Shown: in pieces, positions 8,217-15,998 of the stretch
How the letters are laid out: every line of letters begins with the position of its first letter
Numbering within the stretch: position 1 is the first letter of the stretch
Source: Candidatus Gastranaerophilales bacterium
Lineage (GTDB): Bacteria > Cyanobacteriota > Vampirovibrionia > Gastranaerophilales > Gastranaerophilaceae
Assembly: GCA_900770525.1 (NCBI GenBank)
Contig: CAAHDT010000035.1
Location: forward strand, 1-28,617
DNA: 28,617 bases
Reading direction: 5' to 3'
Position numbers and translations under genes: made by a program
The notes under the pieces: generated by a model
Database searches by the model: none
What the model was told of the DNA's origin: nothing
What the model saw: the letters and a program-made list of their open reading frames with translations, nothing else

Positions 8217-8405
8217 TTAGAACTGTTCCATAACTTTTTCAGCTTCAAGACGTCTGTTTTCACGTCCTTGTTGAACAGCATTGATGGTCTTCTCTTTTTG
8301 CATTGTCGCTTCAATATTCTCTTTTTTAAAAGACTCAGGCGTAAAATTTTGCCATCCCCAACATCCGACTGCAACTATTAAAATTAAAAGTATAAACCTT
8401 ACCAT
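8217..8405 (-). CDS. Small membrane-anchored protein
   Basis: A 62-residue protein with an N-terminal hydrophobic segment (MVRFILLILIVAVGCWGW) and a charged, Glu/Lys-rich, probably helical remainder. The AVGC sequence is only a weak lipobox, so it could be either a single-pass membrane protein or a lipoprotein. I chose the ATG at 8405 because GGAG lies eight bases before it; the TTG two codons upstream is too close to that site. It is transcribed away from hppA. No family is recognised. Confidence 0.65.
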   Translation of the reverse strand: MVRFILLILIVAVGCWGWQNFTPESFKKENIEATMQKEKTINAVQQGRENRRLEAEKVMEQF

Positions 8406-8492
8406 AAACAACTCTCCTTTTTCTATATTATAACATTTTATTTAAGTTTATTCAATATGCCGTCATACCTTCATATGATTTTTATTAAGTGG

Positions 8493-8521
8493 TTGTTAAA
8501 ATGGTAAATTTATATTATAAT
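8493..8521 (+). promoter_or_regulatory. Promoter of hppA
   Basis: TTGTTA at 8493-8498 and a perfect TATAAT at 8516-8521 are separated by 17 bp. Transcription should begin near 8528, giving a leader of about 31 nt that contains the AAGGGAG ribosome site used by hppA. Confidence 0.8.
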
Positions 8522-8558
8522 AGTCGATGTAGTGGACACTTATGTGAAGGGAGACGTT

Positions 8559-10997
8559 ATGATTAAAAAGTTTACTGCTCCAAAAGCGCTGATGGCTCTT
8601 TTTGCCACTTTGCTATTGGGAATTTCGCCTGCTTTTGCAAGCGAAGCTGATTTGGTAGTTCCTAGTATCAGAGAAGCAAATCCGTTCTACTTCAATCTAT
8701 TGTTGATTGGTATTGCGGTTTCTGTTGTTGGTTTGATATTCGGATTTATCGAATTTATGCGCGTTAAAAAATTGGAAGTTCACACAGCTATGGCTGATGT
8801 TGGAAACACAATTTTTGAAACTTGCAAAACTTATCTTGTTCAACAAGGTAAATTCTTGTTCTGTCTTGAAGTATTAATTGGTCTTTGTATCGCTTTTTAC
8901 TTCGGATACTTGCAACATATGCCGCTTAAAGACGTTGCTATTATCTTAGCTTGGTCTGTAATCGGTATTTTAGGCTCTTACGCCGTTGCTTGGTTTGGTA
9001 TCAGAATGAACACTCTTGCAAACGCAAGAACTGCATTCGCATCATTGAAAGGCAACCCGCTTAACATCTTGAATATTCCGCTTAAAGCCGGAATGTCAAT
9101 CGGTGTTTGCCTTGTATCTGTTGAATTAATCCTTATGCTTACAATTTTATTGTTTGTTCCGGGACATTTGGCAGGTGCTTGTTTCATCGGTTTTGCAATC
9201 GGTGAATCTTTAGGTGCTTCTGCTCTTCGTGTTGCAGGTGGTATTTTCACTAAGATTGCAGATATCGGTTCTGACTTGATGAAAATTCAATTCGGTATTA
9301 AAGAAGACGATCCTAGAAACCCTGGGGTTATCGCCGATTGTACAGGTGATAACGCAGGTGACTCTATCGGACCGACTGCCGATGGTTTTGAAACATACGG
9401 TGTAACAGGTGTTGCTCTTGTTTCATTCATCTTGTTAGGTGTAAAACCTGAATACCAAGTTCAATTACTAACTTGGATTTTCGTTATGAGATATTTGATG
9501 ATTGCAACTTCAGTTGTTGCTTACTGGATTAACAACATTGTTGATAAATTCTACGCAAAAGCAACTGCTAAGTTCGATTTCGAAAAACCTTTAACAAATT
9601 TAGTTTGGTTGACATCTATTTTGTCAATCGTTATGACTTTTGGCGTAAGCCACTGGTTACTTGCTCCTATGGGCGGTAAGTTATGGTTAGTTCTTTCAGC
9701 TATCATTTCTTGCGGTACTTTGGGTGCAGCACTTATTCCTGAATTTACAAAAATCTTCACTTCTCCAAAAGCTTTACACACTGAAGAAGTTGTAACAGCT
9801 TCAAAAGAAGGCGGAGCTTCTCTTACAATCCTTTCCGGTATTGTATCAGGAAACTTCTCTGCTTTCTGGATTGGTGCAGTTATTGTATTATTGATGGGAC
9901 TTGCTTACTTTGCAAGTATTCATATTCCTGCTGATGTAATGATTTATTCATCAGTATTTGCATTCGGCTTAGTTGCATTCGGGTTCTTGGGAATGGGACC
10001 TGTAACAATTGCAGTTGACAGTTACGGACCTGTAACTGATAACGCTCAATCAGTTTACGAATTATCTTTAATTGAAGATATTCCTAACGTTGCCGAAGAA
10101 ATCGAAAAAGATTATGGTTTCAAACCTGATTTCGAAAACGCAAAACAATACTTAGAAGAAAATGATGGTGCTGGTAACACATTCAAAGCAACTTCTAAAC
10201 CGGTATTAATCGGTACAGCAGTTGTTGGTGCTACTACTATGATTTTCTCACTTATTTTGGTTATCCAAAATACTTTGGGTATTCAACCGGAAGCCGTTCT
10301 TAATGTATTAAATCCATATACATTATTAGGTTTCTTGGCTGGTGGTGCTGTTATTTACTGGTTCAGCGGCGCATCTATGCAAGCTGTTACAACCGGTGCT
10401 TACAGAGCTACAGAATACATCAAAGACAATATCAAACTTGATGACGAATCAAGCAAATCTGCAAATCTTTCAAACTCAAAAGAAGTTGTTAAGATTTGTA
10501 CTCAATATGCACAAAAAGGTATGATTAATATCTTTATTTCACTATTTGCATTTGCATTAGCACTTGCTTGCTTATCAGCACCTGTAATTCACAGTAACCC
10601 TGAATTTGCAAACAGACCTGTTGCATTCTTCGTAAGTTACTTGATTGCAATTGCGGTATTCGGCTTGTTCCAAGCTGTATTTATGGCAAACGCAGGCGGA
10701 TGCTGGGATAATGCGAAGAAGATTGTTGAAGTTGATATGAAAGAAAAGGGAACTCCTCTTCACGATGCAACTGTTGTTGGTGATACAGTAGGTGACCCAT
10801 TCAAAGATACTTCTTCTGTTGCAATGAACCCAATCATCAAATTCACAACATTGTTCGGTTTGCTAGCAATGGAAATCGCAATCAGTGAGGCATTCAGAGA
10901 AGCAGCTCCTATTGCAGGTGTTATCTTCTTATTGATTGCATTGTTCTTCGTTTGGAGATCATTCTACGGAATGAGAATTCCTACAAAGAAAAATTAG
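8559..10997 (+). CDS. hppA: Membrane-bound ion-pumping pyrophosphatase
   Basis: This 812-residue integral membrane protein hydrolyses pyrophosphate and uses the energy to pump H+ (or Na+) across the membrane. The N-terminus looks like a cleavable signal (ALFATLLLGISPAFA). The substrate site is visible as EDDPRNPGVIADCTGDNAGD (about 249-268) and DTVGDPFKDTSS (742-753). The common DVGADLVGKVE motif is replaced by DIGSDLMKIQ (from residue 235), as in a divergent long branch of the family. Lys543 after GNTF sits where Lys marks K+-independent enzymes and Ala marks K+-dependent ones, so K+ independence is inferred. I chose the ATG at 8559 because AAGGGAG lies just ahead; the upstream in-frame GTG has no ribosome site. 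It is a single-gene unit with its own promoter and terminator. Confidence 0.95.
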   Translation: MIKKFTAPKALMALFATLLLGISPAFASEADLVVPSIREANPFYFNLLLIGIAVSVVGLIFGFIEFMRVKKLEVHTAMADVGNTIFETCKTYLVQQGKFLFCLEVLIGLCIAFYFGYLQHMPLKDVAIILAWSVIGILGSYAVAWFGIRMNTLANARTAFASLKGNPLNILNIPLKAGMSIGVCLVSVELILMLTILLFVPGHLAGACFIGFAIGESLGASALRVAGGIFTKIADIGSDLMKIQFGIKEDDPRNPGVIADCTGDNAGDSIGPTADGFETYGVTGVALVSFILLGVKPEYQVQLLTWIFVMRYLMIATSVVAYWINNIVDKFYAKATAKFDFEKPLTNLVWLTSILSIVMTFGVSHWLLAPMGGKLWLVLSAIISCGTLGAALIPEFTKIFTSPKALHTEEVVTASKEGGASLTILSGIVSGNFSAFWIGAVIVLLMGLAYFASIHIPADVMIYSSVFAFGLVAFGFLGMGPVTIAVDSYGPVTDNAQSVYELSLIEDIPNVAEEIEKDYGFKPDFENAKQYLEENDGAGNTFKATSKPVLIGTAVVGATTMIFSLILVIQNTLGIQPEAVLNVLNPYTLLGFLAGGAVIYWFSGASMQAVTTGAYRATEYIKDNIKLDDESSKSANLSNSKEVVKICTQYAQKGMINIFISLFAFALALACLSAPVIHSNPEFANRPVAFFVSYLIAIAVFGLFQAVFMANAGGCWDNAKKIVEVDMKEKGTPLHDATVVGDTVGDPFKDTSSVAMNPIIKFTTLFGLLAMEIAISEAFREAAPIAGVIFLLIALFFVWRSFYGMRIPTKKN

Positions 10998-11015
10998 CTT
11001 TTAATTAAACTAACG

Positions 11016-11048
11016 AAAAAGCTCTCGTGATTTTCACGGGAGCTTTTT
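11016..11048. terminator. Terminator of hppA, possibly bidirectional
   Basis: The stem AAAAAGCTCTCGTGA pairs with TCACGGGAGCTTTTTT (one G-U wobble) and is followed by a T run on the plus strand. A T5 run on the minus strand lets it also serve the convergent gene ending at 11075. Confidence 0.9.
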
Positions 11049-11074
11049 TATATGTGTGATGTATGTGTATTAGT

Positions 11075-11515
11075 TTATTTTTGAGAATTATTTTGAGGAG
11101 GTTGTTTTTCTTTGATTGCAGCCTTGCGTTCTCTTATGTAAGTCATTCCACCTGAAATCAAGCCTATCCCGCCATTTATTAGCAATGATGTTTTCAAAGG
11201 TGTTTTCATTGCTTTAAACATTTTACCTAAACCTTTATCCAAAAGAAAGCCACACAAAGCCCAAGTAAAACCATTTAATAACGCGGACTGGAATGGGGTA
11301 GGTTTGGGAAGGTTAATACCTTCTTGCGCAAACGCCTCTCTTAAGGTAATTGGTTCTTCTTTCTTAGCGTTTTTACAAACTTCTTTTAAATGCGCAGATG
11401 CTTCTTTCAAAGAAATATGTTCATCCAGTTGCTTTGAATTTAAGTCTTGCTGCTTATTTGTTTGCAATTGCTGATTGACTTGACCGGCAGTAAAGGCAAC
11501 TCTTGATACATTCAT
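11075..11515 (-). CDS. Small membrane protein of unknown function
   Basis: This 146-residue protein has a Gln/Asn/Lys-rich N-terminus with RVAFTAG at residues 5-11. A charged helical part (LKEASAHLKEVCKNAKKEE) precedes two hydrophobic segments (ALLNGFTWALCGFLLD and SLLINGGIGLISGGMTYI). The tail is Lys/Gln/Pro/Asn-rich. It resembles the 4724-8005 family in layout but lacks the clear RP...KKY block, so membership is uncertain. GGAG lies six bases before the ATG. It follows the purine nucleoside phosphorylase gene by 93 bp on the same strand and may be co-transcribed with it. Confidence 0.75.
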   Translation of the reverse strand: MNVSRVAFTAGQVNQQLQTNKQQDLNSKQLDEHISLKEASAHLKEVCKNAKKEEPITLREAFAQEGINLPKPTPFQSALLNGFTWALCGFLLDKGLGKMFKAMKTPLKTSLLINGGIGLISGGMTYIRERKAAIKEKQPPQNNSQK

Positions 11516-11608
11516 ATTAATCTCCGTTTCTGATTACAGAAAACACTTGAATAAAAAGAATTGCCAAAAACTTGATTTTTATAACGTTTTATTAAGAAAA
11601 CGGAACCA

Positions 11609-12409
11609 TTATAACGATTTAATTACTTCCAAAATTAAATTTTTAAATTTTGCTTTAGCATTATTGGTCGTTTCAATAACCTCTTCATGAGATAATTTTG
11701 CACCACCATCTGAACTTGCCGCATTTGAAATACAACTTATGCCAAGAACATTAATTCCACAGTAATTTGCAACTATAGCCTCCGGAACAGTTGACATCCC
11801 GACAGCATCAGCCCCAAGAACTCTTGCCATTCTGATTTCAGCAGGAGTTTCATAACTAGGTCCTGAATTTGCAAGATAAACACCTTCTCGAACATTAATT
11901 CCAAGAGTTTCAGCACATTTCTTTGCAAGCTGTCTAAGGTTTAATTTGTAAATTTCCGTCATATCAGGGAATCTAACACCAAGTGTATCGTCGTTTGCCC
12001 CAGTCAAAGGATTGGCACCCATCATATTTATATGATCAGTAATCAACATCAAATCACCGGAGATATAATTTTCATTAACAGCACCGGCAGCATTTGTTAA
12101 GATTAAGGTTTTAATGCCAAGTTTTTTCATAACCTTAATCGGGTATGTAACCTCTTGAAGTGTATGCCCTTCATAAAAATGACTACGCCCTTGCATCATC
12201 ACAACCTTTTTACCATTAATAACCGCAAAAACAAGCCTTCCCTTATGTCCTTTTACCGTAGATTTTATAAAATTCGGAATATCAGAATAAGGAATAGCCA
12301 TATCGCAATATTCATCAGCCAATTCCCCCAATCCTGAACCGAGAATAATCCCTATTTCAGGCTCGAAATTTTCAGTCTTTCCCAAAATAAAATTAACGCT
12401 ATCAATCAT
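11609..12409 (-). CDS. Purine nucleoside phosphorylase (trimeric type)
   Basis: This 266-residue cytoplasmic enzyme splits inosine or guanosine with phosphate into the base and ribose-1-phosphate, feeding purine salvage. The motifs are those of the low-mass trimeric PNP family: the phosphate loop GSGLGEL near residues 24-30, KGHKGR, GRSHFYEGH, NAAGAVN, the long SGPSYETPAEIR, VGMSTVPE and the late CISNAA. Length is normal for the family. GGGGG lies five bases before the ATG, supporting this start. Downstream on the same strand is a small membrane protein; upstream is rpoZ with a terminator between them, so transcription probably starts independently. The closest named relatives are PunA/DeoD-family inosine-guanosine phosphorylases. 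Confidence 0.95.
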   Translation of the reverse strand: MIDSVNFILGKTENFEPEIGIILGSGLGELADEYCDMAIPYSDIPNFIKSTVKGHKGRLVFAVINGKKVVMMQGRSHFYEGHTLQEVTYPIKVMKKLGIKTLILTNAAGAVNENYISGDLMLITDHINMMGANPLTGANDDTLGVRFPDMTEIYKLNLRQLAKKCAETLGINVREGVYLANSGPSYETPAEIRMARVLGADAVGMSTVPEAIVANYCGINVLGISCISNAASSDGGAKLSHEEVIETTNNAKAKFKNLILEVIKSL

Positions 12410-12432
12410 ATTTACCCCCTAAACACACAAAA

Positions 12433-12482
12433 AAACACAAGGATTTAATCTAGTAAAAACTAAAGTTAAAAACCTTGTGTTT
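12433..12482 (-). terminator. Terminator of rpoZ
   Basis: The outer stem AAACACAAGG pairs with CCTTGTGTTT, and inner complementary parts (TTTAA with TTAAA, TAGT with ACTA) close most of the 30-nt interior. A run of seven T residues follows on the minus strand. It lies 8 bp after the rpoZ stop codon. Confidence 0.85.
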
Positions 12483-12490
12483 AAACTTTA

Positions 12491-12730
12491 TTAACCGACT
12501 AATCTATTATCGTCAGCTTCAGAAGCCTTAACCATAATAGCATGTTCAACAGGATTTTCTCTTGTATATCCTGTTTCAAAATTTTCTTCAAAAGCGAATT
12601 CGTCATGCGCTTTTTTAGCTTGGTTTTCATCAACTAGTTTTTTAGCAAGTTCTGCAATTTCATATACTAATTGATATCTATTTTCTGTATTTTCGTTTAA
12701 TTCCCATGCTACTTTTATAATCTGCTCCAT
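12491..12730 (-). CDS. rpoZ: RNA polymerase omega subunit
   Basis: This 79-residue protein resembles RpoZ, which helps assemble RNA polymerase around the beta' subunit. The core ENRYQLVYEIAELAKKLVDE at about residues 15-34 matches the conserved helical N-terminal region of omega, and the short acidic tail also fits. GAGG lies six bases before the ATG at 12730; a longer in-frame extension upstream begins in promoter-like AT-rich DNA and has no ribosome site, so I rejected it. It is transcribed divergently from the MCE gene, with an AT-rich shared promoter region. Because omega is small and poorly conserved, the assignment rests on one motif and length. Confidence 0.75.
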   Translation of the reverse strand: MEQIIKVAWELNENTENRYQLVYEIAELAKKLVDENQAKKAHDEFAFEENFETGYTRENPVEHAIMVKASEADDNRLVG

Positions 12731-12816
12731 TGTAAACCTCACATTTCTTTTTCCAGATAGTATTATAATATAATATAAAAACTTTTTTCGCAAGTAGTAA
12801 AATTATTATGTGTTTA

Positions 12817-12825
12817 TGCGATAAT
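12817..12825 (+). promoter_or_regulatory. Extended -10 promoter at MCE gene start
   Basis: TGCGATAAT is an extended -10 element (TGn followed by GATAAT) that ends six bases before the ATG at 12832. No ribosome binding site lies between them. Transcription should start at or within a base or two of the ATG. Confidence 0.6.
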
Positions 12826-12831
12826 ATTTGT

Positions 12832-13482
12832 ATGAATGCAAAAACAAAAATTCGTTTATATTTTTTCATCGAGGTCTTGATATGGCTATTGGTTATCACG
12901 CTTGGAGTCAGCGCATTCAAATACAATGTTGCAAAAAAACAAAAAGAACTTAAGACTTATCAACTATTTTTGCAAGATGTAGACGGGCTTATTGTCGGCT
13001 CTCCTGTCAGGATGATGGGGGTTCCTATAGGATACATCAGCAATATCAAAATAGTTCAAGACCATGTTTATGTGAAATTTGCCATCACTCAAGAAAATTT
13101 TAATATTCCAAAAGGTGCAATAGCCACTGTAGAATTCAACGGAATGGGTGGCTCAAAATCTCTTGAACTTTACCCGCCTGATGAAGTATCAAAAGCAGAA
13201 GGAAATCTTATTTCAATCAAACAAACTAATAGACTGAGTTCTGCTCTAGGACTTTTGGATGACATGTTTGATAAATTGGGCTCAATTATGGTACGTTGTG
13301 AAATTTTCAATGAAGGTTTAGCTGAAATCATGCCGGCAGCAAAAAACATATCAAAAGACCCAATAAAAGATACAGACGTATCAGTAAATCAAATAGGAAA
13401 TCTTGTAGAAAAATTAAATAATAAAAGATTGGATATAAAAAATAAGATGGAGGAATTGCCTTATGGACATGACAAAGATTAA
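12832..13482 (+). CDS. MCE/MlaD-family membrane protein
   Basis: This 216-residue protein has one N-terminal membrane helix (FFIEVLIWLLVITLGVSAF) followed by an MCE domain at about residues 40-140, recognisable from the DVDGLIVGSPVRMMGVPIGYI segment. Proteins of this type form rings that carry lipids between inner and outer membranes as part of Mla-type ABC systems. The tail after the MCE domain is short. No MlaE or MlaF partner is present in the window. I chose the ATG at 12832, just before the membrane helix; the in-frame ATG at 12808 lies upstream of the -10 box. It overlaps the upp gene by 20 bases, so the two are co-transcribed. Confidence 0.85.
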   Translation: MNAKTKIRLYFFIEVLIWLLVITLGVSAFKYNVAKKQKELKTYQLFLQDVDGLIVGSPVRMMGVPIGYISNIKIVQDHVYVKFAITQENFNIPKGAIATVEFNGMGGSKSLELYPPDEVSKAEGNLISIKQTNRLSSALGLLDDMFDKLGSIMVRCEIFNEGLAEIMPAAKNISKDPIKDTDVSVNQIGNLVEKLNNKRLDIKNKMEELPYGHDKD

Positions 13483-14113
13483 AGTTATAGAAAATCCTGT
13501 TGTACTCCTCAACTTATGTACAATGAGAGATAAAAACACTGACAGTCAAGGAGTTAGAATTGCCACTCGCAAAATCACAAGATGTTTGTTATATGAAGCT
13601 TCCAAAGGCTTGCCTTTAGTAGAAAAAGAAGTAACAACTCCACTTACAACATTCAAGGCAAAAACAATTGACCCTAATATTAATCTTATTATATCTCCAA
13701 TATTAAGAGCAGGACTTATTTTTACGGACGAAGCAATTGATATTTTACCGCAAGCTTGTATTCGTCACATCGGAATGTACAGAGATGAAAAAACGCTTAA
13801 ACCAATTTGGTACTACAACAAAGTTCCAATGGAAGCTCCAAATCCTGAAAAATTTCACATTTTTATTACAGACCCAATGCTTGCAACAGGTAATTCCTTG
13901 ATTGAAGCGATTAAATTATATGCCCAAAAGGGTATCCCAATTAAAAATATAAAGTGTATTTGTATTATTGCAGCTCCCGAGGGGCTAGAAAACATTCAAA
14001 AACAATTTCCTGACATTGAAATTATCACGGCAGCAATAGACGAAAAATTAAATGATAAAGGTTATATTGTTCCGGGGATGGGAGATGCAGGTGATAGAAT
14101 TTTTAACACGTAA
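13463..14113 (+). CDS. upp: Uracil phosphoribosyltransferase
   Basis: This 216-residue cytosolic enzyme joins uracil to PRPP to make UMP in pyrimidine salvage. The PRPP loop reads TDPMLATGNS, where most family members have DPMLATGGS, so one Gly is replaced by Asn. The uracil-binding end YIVPGMGDAGDRIFNT matches the usual PGxGDAGDRxFGT signature and the protein stops there. The internal ILRAGL is also typical. GGAGG lies nine bases before the first ATG; a second ATG two codons later is also possible. The gene starts inside the end of the MCE gene and ends in a shared terminator. Confidence 0.95.
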   Translation: MDMTKIKVIENPVVLLNLCTMRDKNTDSQGVRIATRKITRCLLYEASKGLPLVEKEVTTPLTTFKAKTIDPNINLIISPILRAGLIFTDEAIDILPQACIRHIGMYRDEKTLKPIWYYNKVPMEAPNPEKFHIFITDPMLATGNSLIEAIKLYAQKGIPIKNIKCICIIAAPEGLENIQKQFPDIEIITAAIDEKLNDKGYIVPGMGDAGDRIFNT

Positions 14114-14137
14114 AAAACAAAGAACAATATTTCTCAA

Positions 14138-14170
14138 AAAAAATAACCGCAAAACATGCGGTTATTTTTT
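14138..14170. terminator. Bidirectional terminator of upp and gltX
   Basis: A 13-bp stem (AAAAAATAACCGC with GCGGTTATTTTTT, 7-nt loop) has T runs on both strands. It sits between the convergent upp and gltX genes. Confidence 0.92.
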
Positions 14171-14199
14171 ATTTGTTTATCCAGCTAATTCCAAGAATT

Positions 14200-15678
14200 T
14201 TATTTTTTTAGAGGTGCTTTCATAGCTTTTGCGACTCTGCGCAAAGTTTTTTCCTTACCAAGAATTGCAAGAATAGCAGTCATATCAGCGCCACAAGTTC
14301 TACCTGTTACCGCTGCTCTGATTGCCCACATTGTAACTTTTGGTTTGATTCCTTTTTCTTTATATTCTCCTCTAAATACTTCCAACTTGTGGTGCAAGTT
14401 TTCTTCTTCAAATTCCCATCCTTGAGCTTGTCGCGCAAACTCTTCCAAAACATTCTGTGCAACCTCCGTATCTAATACATCTGCCTGTGCTTTCGGCTCA
14501 ATTTCAACATCCTCCCCAAAGAAATAAGGAACGGCATCTGTTATATCTGACAAGATAGTCAACGGTTCTCTTGTAACTTCTACCATTCTTGTGTATTGAG
14601 CATCTGTCAATTCTGTTAAATCATATTTTGTCAAATATGGTTTAAGTCTTTCTTTTAAGTCTTCAATATCCAACATTTTGATATAATGACTATTCATCCA
14701 GTTTAATTTGTCGTATTCAAAAATTGAATTTGATGATGAAACATCATGAATTCTGAAATCTTCTGCAATTTCATCAACAGTCTTAATTTCCACACCATCA
14801 GAAGGTGACCATCCTAATAATGCAACGAAATTAATCAAAGCTTCTGTCAAATATCCTTTTTCCACAAATTCTGAAACAGCAGTAGCCCCATGACGTTTTG
14901 ATAACTTACTTCTGTCCGGAGCCAAAATCATACCAAGGTGTCCAAATTGAGGAACTTCTGCGCCCAAAGCTTCATAAATCAAAATTTGTTTAAATGTATT
15001 TGAAATATGATCTTCACCACGAATAATATGAGAAATTTTCATCAACATATCATCAATTACAACAGCAAAGTTGTATGTAGGAGTTCCATTTGATTTCATA
15101 ATAACAAAATCACCTAACAAATCCGTATCTACATGCAATTCACCTTTAACCATATCGTTGAAAGTTAACATAGAAGTTTCGTGGAAAGCTTTTTGAGCTT
15201 TTGCAATATTAAATCTGATTGCAGGTTTTCTGCCTTCTTTTCTTAATTTTTCTTTTTCTTCTTCAGTTAGATTTTCACATTTTTTAGAATAAACATAAGG
15301 TTTTTTATTCTGGGTTGCTAATGCTTTTTCTGCATCTAATTCTTCAGGAGTACAGAAGCATTCATACGCAAAACCTTTGTCTAAAAGCATCTGAGCATAT
15401 TTAGGATAAATATCAAATCTTTCTGATTGTGTATATGGTCCATAATTTCCACCAACATCAGGACCTTCATCCCAGTTCAAACCTAAAGCCTTCAAACTGT
15501 CAAAAATGTTATCAATATATGCCTGACTTGTACGTTCGGCATCTGTGTCTTCAATTCTTAAAACAAATGTACCATGATTTTTTTTCGCAAATAAATAGTT
15601 GAATAAAGCCGTTCTTGCAGTACCAATATGTAAATTTCCGCTTGGTGACGGTGCTATTCTGACTCTTACTTCTGACAT
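14200..15678 (-). CDS. gltX: Glutamyl-tRNA synthetase
   Basis: This 492-residue class I synthetase charges tRNA-Glu with glutamate. The N-terminal RIAPSPSGNLHIGTART carries the HIGH-type signature (HIGT), and SKLSKRHG is the KMSKS-type signature near residue 250. RGEDHISNT and the catalytic Rossmann fold segments are typical, followed by the alpha-helical anticodon-binding domain. Length is normal. AAGGA lies five bases before the ATG. The sequence does not tell whether it is strictly tRNA-Glu specific or also charges tRNA-Gln. It is a single-gene unit that ends in the terminator shared with upp. Confidence 0.96.
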   Translation of the reverse strand: MSEVRVRIAPSPSGNLHIGTARTALFNYLFAKKNHGTFVLRIEDTDAERTSQAYIDNIFDSLKALGLNWDEGPDVGGNYGPYTQSERFDIYPKYAQMLLDKGFAYECFCTPEELDAEKALATQNKKPYVYSKKCENLTEEEKEKLRKEGRKPAIRFNIAKAQKAFHETSMLTFNDMVKGELHVDTDLLGDFVIMKSNGTPTYNFAVVIDDMLMKISHIIRGEDHISNTFKQILIYEALGAEVPQFGHLGMILAPDRSKLSKRHGATAVSEFVEKGYLTEALINFVALLGWSPSDGVEIKTVDEIAEDFRIHDVSSSNSIFEYDKLNWMNSHYIKMLDIEDLKERLKPYLTKYDLTELTDAQYTRMVEVTREPLTILSDITDAVPYFFGEDVEIEPKAQADVLDTEVAQNVLEEFARQAQGWEFEEENLHHKLEVFRGEYKEKGIKPKVTMWAIRAAVTGRTCGADMTAILAILGKEKTLRRVAKAMKAPLKK

Positions 15679-15998
15679 ATTTCCTTCTTTCTTTTTTTAA
15701 AAGTTTCAGTTCAAATAATCATTAACAAGAGGAATTTTAAGGGTAATAAAAAACAGAAATCCTCCTGCATTTTTAAAGGTAACATGAGCAAATTGTTATT
15801 TCAATAGTTCATGACGATTTGTTAATTAGAGCAATTGTAACGAATCTGTATACTAAAAATATATTTATAAATCAAGATTATAACTTAATTTAAGCAATAA
15901 TTGTTTCAATTTTCACCCAAGAGTCACAAAACCACTTTATTTTGCGTGTAAAATCCGAAATAATAGTAACGGTGGTAAAAAGAGAAAGGATTACAAAA
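15679..15998. other. Intergenic region between divergent genes
   Basis: This 320-bp AT-rich stretch separates gltX from the plus-strand orphan gene. Promoters for both must lie here, but I cannot name a clear -35/-10 pair. The open frame upstream of 15999 lacks a ribosome site and I treat it as non-coding. Confidence 0.5.

Noticed and set aside
12808..12831. Upstream ATG for the MCE gene at 12808
   Set aside because: It lies ahead of the extended -10 box, has no ribosome site, and would add eight residues not needed before the membrane helix.
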